Shown here piece after piece: positions 14,222 to 20,352 of a stretch of DNA of 20,352 nucleotides (position 1 is its first letter; each line of letters begins with the position of its first letter). Under the pieces are notes generated by a model. It was not told where the DNA came from and made no database searches. It saw only the letters and a program-made list of their open reading frames with translations. The position numbers and the translations under genes are program-made. Source of the stretch: VBAS01 sp964581455. GTDB taxonomy: Bacteria; Bacteroidota; Bacteroidia; Chitinophagales; Chitinophagaceae. The stretch is from contig CAZOOT010000052.1 of assembly GCA_964581455.1 (NCBI GenBank), positions 1 to 20,352 on the forward strand, given 5' to 3'.

Positions 14222-15133
14222 CTAACTTTTGAATAATGTAAAAACAGTTGCCAGTTTTTCTTTCAGTTCTTTTCTGGGAACAATAAAGTCCAGAAATCCA
14301 TGTTCAAGAATAAAATCGCTGCGTTGAAAGCCCGGAGGAAGATCTTTCTTAATCGTTTCTTTAATTACTCGTGGGCCTGCAAATCCGATCAATGCATCCG
14401 GTTCTGCAATATTCAAATCGCCCAGCATTCCAAAGCTGGCAGAAATACCACCAAATGTCGGATCAGTTAATAAAGAGATATATGGAATTTTTGCATCGCT
14501 GAGTTCAGAAAGTTTGCCACTTGTTTTGGCCAATTGCATCAGGGAAAAAGCACTTTCCATCATCCGGGCGCCTCCTGATTTGGAGATTACCAGGTAAGGT
14601 AAATTGTGTTCTATGCAATAATCTACTGCCCTTGAAAATTTTTCTCCCATCACACTGCCAAGGCTACCACCAATAAATTCAAAATCCATACAGGCAATCA
14701 CAATTTCATGTCCGCCCACTTTTCCTGCTGCCACCCGCATCGAGTCTTTCAGATTGGTTTTGCTCCAGATTTCATCCAATCTTTTTTTATAGGGTTTCAG
14801 GTCAGTAAAATTCAGGAAATCTATACTGCGTATGTTATCAAACATCTCTTTGTATTCACAATTGTCAAAAAGAATATTATAGTATTCACCACTACCTATA
14901 CGGTGATGAAAATCACATTTAGGACAAACAAATAAATTTTCCTTGAGTTCTGTGGAAGTGCAAATAAAATTGCATTGCGGACATTTTGACCATAACCCTT
15001 CAGGTGTTTCCTTCTTTTCATGTGTACCCGTCAGAATTCCTTTCCTTATTCTTTTAAACCAACTTGATTTTGTGCTTTCTTTCCCTTCATCACCAGCCAG
15101 GTTCGCATCAAAATCTTCTACTTGTTTTGCCAT
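14222..15133 (-). CDS. accD: Acetyl-CoA carboxylase carboxyltransferase subunit beta
   Basis: 303 residues from ATG 15133 (MAKQVEDFDANLAG). A zinc ribbon with C51-x2-C54-x15-C70-x2-C73 (LWSKCPQCNF ... LFVCPKCDFHHRIG) marks the bacterial beta subunit. The crotonase-type carboxyltransferase core follows with FIGGSLGSVMGEKFSRAVDY, the SKSGGARMMESAFSLMQ loop and TDPTFGGISASFGMLGD, and the chain ends FQRSDFILEHGFLDFIVPRKEL. With AccA it transfers the carboxyl group from carboxybiotin to acetyl-CoA, making malonyl-CoA for fatty-acid synthesis. A start 24 nt further upstream would use TTG lying within the promoter's -7 motif, so 15133 is preferred. smpB follows by 76 nt in the same direction. Confidence 0.96.
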   Translation of the reverse strand: MAKQVEDFDANLAGDEGKESTKSSWFKRIRKGILTGTHEKKETPEGLWSKCPQCNFICTSTELKENLFVCPKCDFHHRIGSGEYYNILFDNCEYKEMFDNIRSIDFLNFTDLKPYKKRLDEIWSKTNLKDSMRVAAGKVGGHEIVIACMDFEFIGGSLGSVMGEKFSRAVDYCIEHNLPYLVISKSGGARMMESAFSLMQLAKTSGKLSELSDAKIPYISLLTDPTFGGISASFGMLGDLNIAEPDALIGFAGPRVIKETIKKDLPPGFQRSDFILEHGFLDFIVPRKELKEKLATVFTLFKS

Positions 15134-15154
15134 AGAAAATGAATTGATTGGGCA

Positions 15155-15162
15155 CAAATATA
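15155..15162 (-). promoter_or_regulatory. Candidate -7 promoter element for accD
   Basis: The minus strand reads TATATTTG, exactly TAnnTTTG, placing transcription start near 15148 and leaving a leader of about 15 nt before ATG 15133. No clear -33 TTG element. It decides against the upstream TTG start at 15157. Confidence 0.45.
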
Positions 15163-15234
15163 GGGATTGTTAGAGTTAACGATTGTTGATATTTAATTGT
15201 ATAACCAGCTGATTGCTACTATTAAGCCATGTTG

Positions 15235-15346
15235 CTCCGAAGGTCCGAAGGACTCCCTCGGAGAGTCCCTTTGGGACGACGCTCCTTTCAAGGTTCTGTT
15301 CTATATTCAACAATTGAGTCGCAGATTATCCATAGCAATGCGATGG
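15235..15346. repeat. REP-like cluster of GC-rich hairpins next to the assembly gap
   Basis: GC-rich palindromic sequence stands out from AT-rich surroundings: GGACTC-(CCTCGGA)-GAGTCC at 15250-15268, overlapping GTCCC-(TTT)-GGGAC at 15265-15277, an outer CTCCGA/TCGGAG pairing, and CCATAGC-(AAT)-GCGATGG at 15330-15346 (one A-G mismatch). Such short palindromes are typical of dispersed REP elements mobilised by RAYT transposases, which I do not see here. High copy number would also explain why assembly broke at this point. Confidence 0.5.
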
Positions 15347-15401
15347 GTGGCATACTTGTAAATTAATATCAAACTCTGTAATGAAATAAATCAACTATAA
15401 A
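15347..15401 (+). repeat. 55-bp direct repeat, copy 1 (left of N gap)
   Basis: This 55-bp stretch, starting GTGGCATACTTG and ending TCAACTATAAA, is identical to 15502-15556 on the other side of the gap. The copy ends exactly at the first N. Confidence 0.95.
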
Positions 15402-15501
15402 NNNNNNNNNNNNNNNNNNNNNNNNNNNNNNNNNNNNNNNNNNNNNNNNNNNNNNNNNNNNNNNNNNNNNNNNNNNNNNNNNNNNNNNNNNNNNNNNNNN
15501 N
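15402..15501. other. Assembly gap of exactly 100 N
   Basis: Exactly 100 undetermined bases, a common default for scaffold gaps of unknown size. Flanked on both sides by the same 55-bp sequence. Confidence 0.99.
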
Positions 15502-15556
15502 GTGGCATACTTGTAAATTAATATCAAACTCTGTAATGAAATAAATCAACTATAAA
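15502..15556 (+). repeat. 55-bp direct repeat, copy 2 (right of N gap)
   Basis: Identical to 15347-15401 and starting exactly at the first base after the N run. The length equals a commonly used assembler k-mer size (55), so this is probably the shared graph overlap of two contig ends rather than a true genomic duplication. Confidence 0.95.
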
Positions 15557-15583
15557 AGCTTTTTGAAATAATGGATTTATAAA

Positions 15584-16456
15584 TTATCCAAAAAGATCAC
15601 TGCTGAGATAACGATCGCCCCGGTCGCAGGTAATAAAGACAATCACTCCTTTATCAATTTCTTTTGCCAGTCTGAATGCTGCCGATGCTGCACCACCACT
15701 ACTCATGCCGGCAAATATTCCTTCCACTTTTGCTAATTGCCTTGCCATTAGGGTGGACTCTTCCTGCGATACATCTATTACACGATCCACTCTTTCCGGT
15801 TCAAAAATTTTAGGCAGGTATTCTTTTGGCCATCGCCGGATACCGGGAATAGAAGATTCTTCAGTTGGCTGGCAACCTACAATTTGTATTGCTTTATTTT
15901 TTTCTTTAAAAAACCTGGAACAACCCATAATAGTTCCGGTAGTGCCCATCGAACTTACAAAATGAGTGATGGACTGATTGGTATCTCTCCAGATTTCGGG
16001 ACCCGTAGTTTTATAATGTGCTTTATAATTATCCGGGTTTGCAAACTGGTTTAAAACAAATGCTTCACCTTTTGCTCCTTTTTCATCTGCATAGTCACGG
16101 CATATTTCAATGCTATCCAGCAGGGTTACTTTAGCGCCAAATGCTTCCATGGTTACGGTTCTTTCCCGTGTAGAAGTTGATGGCATCACCAGTTCAATTT
16201 CCAGGTCAAATAGTCTTGCGATCATAGCCAAAGCTATTCCAGTATTACCACTGGTTGCTTCAATTAGTTTTGTTCCGGCTTTTATATCACCTCTTTCCAA
16301 TGCGGATCGGATCATGTTTAAAGCGGGACGATCTTTTACACTTCCACCGGGATTATTGCCTTCCAGTTTGGCATAAATTTTCACCTGTGGATTGGGATTT
16401 AATTTTTTTATCTCCACCATTGGGGTATTTCCTACAAGGTCTATTACGCTTGCCAT
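15584..16456 (-). CDS. cysM: Cysteine synthase B (O-acetylserine sulfhydrylase)
   Basis: 290 residues, PLP fold type II. The PLP-lysine is K41 in NNPGGSVKDRPALNMI, the CysM-type form of the motif. The substrate loop TSGNTG is at 68-73, the phosphate-binding loop is in VSSMGTTGTIMG, and the C-terminal PLP-N1 serine region is GMSSGGAASAAF. It converts O-acetylserine and sulfide (or thiosulfate for CysM-type enzymes) into cysteine; thiosulfate preference here is inference from family type. It starts 2 nt after the cysE stop, so the two are an operon making cysteine from serine. It is shorter than the CBS enzyme at 18623-19984 and has no CBS domains, so the two are paralogues with different roles. 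The 3' side faces the repeat and gap region. Confidence 0.93.
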   Translation of the reverse strand: MASVIDLVGNTPMVEIKKLNPNPQVKIYAKLEGNNPGGSVKDRPALNMIRSALERGDIKAGTKLIEATSGNTGIALAMIARLFDLEIELVMPSTSTRERTVTMEAFGAKVTLLDSIEICRDYADEKGAKGEAFVLNQFANPDNYKAHYKTTGPEIWRDTNQSITHFVSSMGTTGTIMGCSRFFKEKNKAIQIVGCQPTEESSIPGIRRWPKEYLPKIFEPERVDRVIDVSQEESTLMARQLAKVEGIFAGMSSGGAASAAFRLAKEIDKGVIVFITCDRGDRYLSSDLFG

Positions 16457-16458
16457 TA

Positions 16459-17268
16459 TCAGGATTTAATTTGTTCCACTACTTCAGTTTCAGGTTTGTG
16501 ATAAACTGTAGAATGTGGTGGTATACTTTTCGTGAGCCACACGTTTCCACCAATAATGCTGTGATGACCAATTATTGTTTCACCGCCAAGAATGGTAGCA
16601 CCGGAATAAATGATTACATGATCTTCAACAGTCGGATGTCTTTTGGTAAAAGCCATATTTTTATCTACACTCAATGCACCAAGTGTAACACCCTGGTAAA
16701 GTTTTACATGATTACCGATATTGCTGGATTCACCAATTACGATGCCTGTTCCATGATCAATAAAAAAATATTCACCAATTTCTGCGGCAGGATGTATATC
16801 AATCCCTGTTTTTGAATGTGCCCATTCTGTAATAATTCTCGGTAAAAGCGGAGTTTCAAGATCAAGCAATGCATGAGCTAAGCGGTAATGGCAGATGGCA
16901 AAAAAACCAGGATAAGCCCTGATCACTTCAAATCTTGTATGGGCTGCAGGATCGCCGGCAAGTAAAGCCTCAATATCTGTATTAAGAACCCGGTATAATT
17001 CAGGAATTTGTTCAAAAAAGACCCGGGCCTTTTTTACATTATCATCCTTGCTGCATGCTTTGGTTGCATTTAACAGATCAACGAGTTCTCTTTCTGATTT
17101 TTGAAATTGCTTTTCTATTTCTTCCGGGGAGTTTGAAAAGCAATCTGCTCTTTCAGGATAGATAAGACAGATGAGTTGCGATACCCAACCTGCAATTTTT
17201 TCATTCGGAGGTACCGACTCAGTTTTTTGTTGTATTTCAAATATTCGCTGGTAAAATTCACTGTTCAT
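16459..17268 (-). CDS. cysE: Serine O-acetyltransferase
   Basis: 269 residues. A helical N-terminal domain (about 1-145) precedes a left-handed beta-helix of hexapeptide repeats (about 150-250): GIDIHPAAEIGEYFFIDHG, GIVIGESSNIGNHVKLYQGV, VIIYSGATILGGETIIG. Catalytic His172 sits in FIDHGTGIVIGE and the second conserved His211 in TKRHPTVED. The loop between GVTLG and KRHP (ALSVDKNMAFT) is slightly longer than in E. coli CysE. The enzyme acetylates serine with acetyl-CoA, the first step of cysteine synthesis, and its C-terminal tail usually docks into the cysteine synthase active site; the tail here ends QIKS with a Ile near the end, as such docking peptides often have. It is followed after 2 nt by cysM. 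The fba terminator lies upstream, so it needs its own promoter in 17269-17355; I see no perfect -7 match there. Confidence 0.94.
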   Translation of the reverse strand: MNSEFYQRIFEIQQKTESVPPNEKIAGWVSQLICLIYPERADCFSNSPEEIEKQFQKSERELVDLLNATKACSKDDNVKKARVFFEQIPELYRVLNTDIEALLAGDPAAHTRFEVIRAYPGFFAICHYRLAHALLDLETPLLPRIITEWAHSKTGIDIHPAAEIGEYFFIDHGTGIVIGESSNIGNHVKLYQGVTLGALSVDKNMAFTKRHPTVEDHVIIYSGATILGGETIIGHHSIIGGNVWLTKSIPPHSTVYHKPETEVVEQIKS

Positions 17269-17358
17269 ACAATTGGTGTTTTTCCAAAGGTTGAAATTAA
17301 CTTAATAAATATAGCCGGAGCTTGTAATTACTGAATATTTGCTTAAGGATATATTAAA

Positions 17359-17382
17359 AAAGCCCAGTTAGTTCAGGGCTTT
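17359..17382 (-). terminator. Intrinsic terminator after fba
   Basis: On the minus strand, AAAGCCC-(10 nt)-GGGCTTT is followed by TTTAAT, starting 24 nt past the fba stop codon. Clear Rho-independent architecture; it separates fba from the cysE-cysM operon. Confidence 0.8.
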
Positions 17383-17405
17383 GTCGGTTGGATTACATTT
17401 ATGAT

Positions 17406-18473
17406 TTAAGAATTCCGGTTAATACAATTCAGGTCTTCAAAAGCTACTTCCAGTCTTTTACAAAATGATTCTTCGCCTTTGCGCAACCATACCCTTGGAT
17501 CATAATGTTTTTTATTTGGCTTGTCTGCGCCTTCGGGGTTGCCTAACTGGCCTTGCAGATAAGTTTCATTCTTTTTGTAATTATTTAAAACACCTTCCCA
17601 GAAAGCCCATTGCAGATCTGTATCAATATTCATTTTGATTGCGCCATAGCCAATTGCTTCCCGTATCTGGTGCTGAGGTGAGCCGCTACCACCATGGAAA
17701 ACAAAATACACAGGTTTTGGCCCGGTCTTGAATTCTTTTTCAATATGGATCTGACTATTGTTTAATATTTCTGGTCGCAATTCTACATTGCCCGGTTTAT
17801 ATACTCCGTGTACATTTCCAAATGCTGCAGCAACAGTAAACATGTTTCCAACTTTTAGTAATTCCTTATAAGCATAAGCAACTTCTACAGGCTGAGTATA
17901 CAATTTTGAATTTTCAATTTCGGTATTGTCCACCCCATCTTCTTCGCCTCCCGTTACACCCAGTTCTATTTCAATACTCATGCCCAAAGGTTTCATACGT
18001 TTAAAAAACTCCACTGATGTTTGAATATTTTCTTCTATCGGCTCTTCACTCAGGTCAAGCATATGTGAACTGAAAAGTGGTTGTCCTTTTTCTTTGAAAA
18101 ATTGTTCACCCGCATCTATTAAGCCGCTTATCCATGGCAACCATTTTTTGGCTGCATGGTCAGTGTGCAATACCACAGGCACACCATAGTATTTTGCAAC
18201 ATTATGAATATGTAATGCACCAGAAATGCCACCAGAAATATTTCCTTGTAAATTATCATTGGGCATCCCTTTACCTGCGATAAACTGAGCACCACCATTT
18301 GAAAATTGAATAATGACCGGTGAATTTACCTTTGCTGCAGTTTCAAGTGTTGCATTAATTGTATTGGTTCCGATTGTATTTACTGCAGGCATTGCAAACT
18401 CATTGTCTTTTGCATCATTATATAAAGCCTCTAATTCTTTACCGTGTAAAACACCGGCACTGTACTTCTTCAT
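17406..18473 (-). CDS. fba: Class II fructose-bisphosphate aldolase
   Basis: 355 residues, close to E. coli FbaA (359), so class IIA. Zinc ligands and catalytic residues are visible: D105 and H106 in VVLHTDHAAKKW, H222 in FGNVHGVYKPGN, and H260 in FVFHGGSGSP; the phosphate-binding end is GAIKMNIDTDLQWAF (277-291). EIELGVTGGEEDGVDN supplies the acidic metal-loop residues. It cleaves fructose 1,6-bisphosphate to dihydroxyacetone phosphate and glyceraldehyde 3-phosphate in glycolysis, and runs in reverse in gluconeogenesis. It stands alone, with 149 nt to the upstream CBS gene and its own terminator downstream. The start MKKYSAGV fits the family's N-terminus. Confidence 0.96.
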   Translation of the reverse strand: MKKYSAGVLHGKELEALYNDAKDNEFAMPAVNTIGTNTINATLETAAKVNSPVIIQFSNGGAQFIAGKGMPNDNLQGNISGGISGALHIHNVAKYYGVPVVLHTDHAAKKWLPWISGLIDAGEQFFKEKGQPLFSSHMLDLSEEPIEENIQTSVEFFKRMKPLGMSIEIELGVTGGEEDGVDNTEIENSKLYTQPVEVAYAYKELLKVGNMFTVAAAFGNVHGVYKPGNVELRPEILNNSQIHIEKEFKTGPKPVYFVFHGGSGSPQHQIREAIGYGAIKMNIDTDLQWAFWEGVLNNYKKNETYLQGQLGNPEGADKPNKKHYDPRVWLRKGEESFCKRLEVAFEDLNCINRNS

Positions 18474-18622
18474 TTTATTTTCTGTTTTTTGATTTTAAAA
18501 AAATTAAAGCAAGCAGCAATTCGTCAATGGTGCCGCAAGATAACTTATTTATATATTCTGTATTACGAACACATGTTTGAGGTAAATCACATGCAATTTT
18601 TAAAAACAAGAAATCATTTGAA

Positions 18623-19984
18623 TCAATTACCCAGGGCCTGTATGACATCATATTTGGTTACGATGTGAAAATTTCCAATTTCGTCCTTACTCAATACGGC
18701 ACCATTTTCTTTATTGATTAGTGTACTGAGTTTTTCTACCGGTGTATTGAATTCAACAATGGGGTAGGAGGGTTCCATCACCATTTCTACTTTTTCATTT
18801 TTAATGTCCGGATTTGAAAATACTTTTTGAAATAATCCACTCTCACTTATTGAACCTATAATTCCGGCGCCATTCATAACTGGAATATTCTCAATGTCAA
18901 ATTTTTTCATCAGATCCACTGCTTCTGCTACTGTTTGTGAAGGATCGATTGTTACCAGTTTTTGTTCAGTACCGCGGCCGTTGACGATGTCCTTAAAAGA
19001 TTTTACTTCCAGAAATCCACGTTCCATCATCCATTGGTCGTTATAAACTTTGCCAACATACCTGCTGCCATGATCATGAAAAATACAAACTACCAGGTCA
19101 TCTTTTTTTAACCGGTCTTTTAATTGCATTAATCCCTGAATACAACTTCCGGCGCTATAGCCACAAAATATACCTTCTTCCTTGGCAAGTTTTCTTGCCA
19201 TGATGGCTCCGTCCTTATCCGTCACCTGTTCAAAATGATCGATCACACGCATGTCATAATTTTCCGGAACAAAATCTTCACCGAATCCTTCACTGATATA
19301 AGGATGTACTTCTTTCATATCCACTTCACCGGTACGATAAAATTTGGTGAGTAATGAACCATATACATCAATTGCCCAGATTTGAATATTGGGATTTTTT
19401 TCCTTCAGGTACATTGCTGTTCCGGTAATGGTACCACCAGTTCCTGCAGTACAAACGAGATGTGTTATTTTTCCATCAGTTTGTTTCCAAATTTCCGGCC
19501 CGGTACTTTCATAATGTGCCAGTCTGTTTGCAAGGTTATCATACTGGTTCATATGATAGGAATTCGGAATCTCCAATGCCAGTTTTTTAGCAACACTATA
19601 ATAACTTTTTGGATCTTGAGGCTGCACATTGGTTGGGCACACAATAACTTCAGCGCCTACGGCTTTTAAAATATCTGCTTTCTCTTTTGATTGTTTATCA
19701 GTGGTAACAAAAATACATTTATAACCTTTAACAACTGCAGCAAGTGCAAGACCCATCCCGGTATTTCCACTGGTTCCTTCTATGATCGTACCGCCGGGTT
19801 TCAGTTTGCCTTCTTTTTCAGCCACTTCTACCATTTTCAGTGCCATACGGTCCTTAATAGAATTACCCGGATTGAAATAATCTACTTTGGCAGCTACCAT
19901 GAATGGTAAATGTTTGGTGATTTTATTCAACCTGATCAATGGTGTATTGCCAATTGTTTCCAGTATATTATTCTTAATATCCAT
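18623..19984 (-). CDS. Cystathionine beta-synthase with C-terminal CBS pair
   Basis: 453 residues. The PLP fold type II catalytic part (1-330) has the PLP-lysine K44 in NPGNSIKDRMALKM, TSGNTG at 71-76, the phosphate loop GTGGTITG at 181-188 and GYSAGSCIQG (275-284). The motif EGFGEDFVPENYD matches the EGIGYDFVP signature of true cystathionine beta-synthases and is absent from CysK/CysM. Two CBS domains follow (about 342-393, KLVTIDPSQTVAEAVDLM; about 400-451, VMEPSYPIVEFNTPVEKL). There is no N-terminal heme domain, as in yeast and bacterial forms. It should condense serine and homocysteine to cystathionine. The CBS pair often binds adenosyl compounds as regulator; binding here is inference. 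The gene neighbours fba and the cysE-cysM operon. A cystathionine gamma-lyase partner is not in the window. Confidence 0.9.
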   Translation of the reverse strand: MDIKNNILETIGNTPLIRLNKITKHLPFMVAAKVDYFNPGNSIKDRMALKMVEVAEKEGKLKPGGTIIEGTSGNTGMGLALAAVVKGYKCIFVTTDKQSKEKADILKAVGAEVIVCPTNVQPQDPKSYYSVAKKLALEIPNSYHMNQYDNLANRLAHYESTGPEIWKQTDGKITHLVCTAGTGGTITGTAMYLKEKNPNIQIWAIDVYGSLLTKFYRTGEVDMKEVHPYISEGFGEDFVPENYDMRVIDHFEQVTDKDGAIMARKLAKEEGIFCGYSAGSCIQGLMQLKDRLKKDDLVVCIFHDHGSRYVGKVYNDQWMMERGFLEVKSFKDIVNGRGTEQKLVTIDPSQTVAEAVDLMKKFDIENIPVMNGAGIIGSISESGLFQKVFSNPDIKNEKVEMVMEPSYPIVEFNTPVEKLSTLINKENGAVLSKDEIGNFHIVTKYDVIQALGN

Positions 19985-20002
19985 ATTTTATTTCTTGATA
20001 CG

Positions 20003-20010
20003 CAAAGTTA
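20003..20010 (-). promoter_or_regulatory. Candidate -7 promoter element for the cystathionine beta-synthase gene
   Basis: The minus strand reads TAACTTTG, a perfect TAnnTTTG match, 18 nt before the ATG at 19984, giving a very short leader. It lies downstream of the terminator of the preceding gene, where a promoter is expected. No clear -33 TTG. Confidence 0.45.
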
Positions 20011-20058
20011 CGAAAATGAACCTGAGTGGACGGAGTTGTGAGTTTCCTGAAATTAAAA

Positions 20059-20094
20059 ATCCCCTCTTCCATTATTTTATTTTGAAAAGGGGAT
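20059..20094 (-). terminator. Intrinsic terminator after the right-edge membrane protein gene
   Basis: On the minus strand ATCCCCTTTTC pairs with GAAGAGGGGAT (one mismatch), followed by TTTTTAATTTC. It starts 23 nt beyond the stop codon at 20117. Good Rho-independent form despite the large loop. Confidence 0.7.
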
Positions 20095-20116
20095 CACCGG
20101 ACAAGATGATATGAAA

Positions 20117-20352
20117 TCATCTGGCTTCTTCTCTGAATTTTCTTCTTTTGTTTGCAAGAAAGCGATCCAGCAATGCAAGTGCAAGCAATACATTTATCAG
20201 CATAAAACCGTTTACAAAATTGTTGTTGAAAATTTTGCTGTAATCAACCTGGGAAAAGTTTACAGGTAATTTTGTAGTTCCTGCTTCATTCCAGTCAACC
20301 TGTGTAAACCCATATATCAAAAAACTTAAGATGGTTGTAATAAAGAATCCTG
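20117..20352 (-). CDS. Membrane protein, C-terminal fragment (runs off right edge)
   Basis: The minus-strand frame is open to the window edge, so only the last 77 complete codons are visible; a TTG at 20320 lies within an ongoing reading frame and is not taken as the start. Visible: a hydrophobic segment at the edge (GFFITTILSFLIYGF), a polar loop (TQVDWNEAGTTKLPVNF), a second hydrophobic segment (NGFMLINVLLALALLDRFLA) and a basic C-terminus (NKRRKFREEAR). By the positive-inside rule the tail is probably cytoplasmic. No family can be assigned from the fragment. A good terminator follows, and the downstream CBS gene has its own promoter-like motif. Confidence 0.65.
   Translation of the reverse strand, partial: GFFITTILSFLIYGFTQVDWNEAGTTKLPVNFSQVDYSKIFNNNFVNGFMLINVLLALALLDRFLANKRRKFREEAR

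Noticed and set aside
15134..15157. Upstream TTG start for accD adding eight residues
   Set aside because: The TTG lies within a perfect TAnnTTTG promoter element, and the added residues (MCPINSFS) do not resemble AccD N-termini.
16255..16815. Plus-strand open frame of 186 codons
   Set aside because: It is antisense to both cysM and cysE, which have complete active-site motifs; the frame is a shadow.
15584..19984. Tandem duplication of one cysteine synthase gene
   Set aside because: cysM and the CBS-domain gene share only fold-level motifs, differ in length and diagnostic motifs, and are separated by cysE and fba.
1..20352. CRISPR array, prophage, transposase or defence genes
   Set aside because: No regularly spaced direct repeats and no recognisable Cas, phage structural, integrase or transposase reading frame on either strand.

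Overview
The window comes from a chromosome of a Bacteroidota bacterium, most likely the Chitinophagaceae or a close relative. Evidence: AT-rich spacers, short perfect matches to the Bacteroidota -7 promoter motif TAnnTTTG, a secreted Ig/PKD-type adhesin that looks like type IX secretion cargo, Asp-box 'YCF48-like' lipoprotein/periplasmic proteins, and a topoisomerase IV locus with a DUF1835 gene between the subunit genes. The family-level placement is inference. The sequence is a draft scaffold: it carries a run of exactly 100 N.

Layout. Positions 1-4613 are all on the minus strand: the N-terminal part of a large secreted cell-surface protein (1-1269), a spacer, an Asp-box beta-propeller-type secreted protein (2046-3089), a Tat-signal calcineurin-like phosphoesterase (3266-4192) and a small acidic conserved-type hypothetical (4344-4613). 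Positions 5289-11117 are a plus-strand topoisomerase IV unit: parE, a DUF1835-type protein, a 23S rRNA intervening-sequence/four-helix-bundle protein flanked by imperfect inverted repeats, and parC. ParC ends tail-to-tail, overlapping by 4 nt, with a minus-strand two-component system (response regulator 13176-12484, histidine kinase 12484-11114). Further right, all on the minus strand, come smpB, accD, a repeat-rich stretch with the N gap, cysM, cysE, class II fba, a CBS-domain cystathionine beta-synthase, and the C-terminal end of a membrane protein cut by the window edge.

How the genes work together. ParE and ParC form the chromosome-decatenating topoisomerase IV. CysE makes O-acetylserine, CysM turns it into cysteine, and the separate cystathionine beta-synthase links homocysteine and serine to cystathionine, so the right end is a sulfur amino-acid region interrupted by a glycolytic gene (fba). 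SmpB (trans-translation) and AccD (fatty-acid synthesis) are core housekeeping functions.

No clearly new multi-gene system is visible. The items most worth a second look are: the four-helix-bundle gene with its flanking inverted repeats inside the topoisomerase IV operon; the DUF1835 gene in that operon with a palindrome over its ribosome-binding region; two start-less coding-like stretches in apparently empty spacers; an intrinsic terminator facing the plus strand with no annotated plus-strand gene before it; and a 55-bp duplication exactly flanking the 100-N gap, which looks like an assembler k-mer overlap rather than biology.
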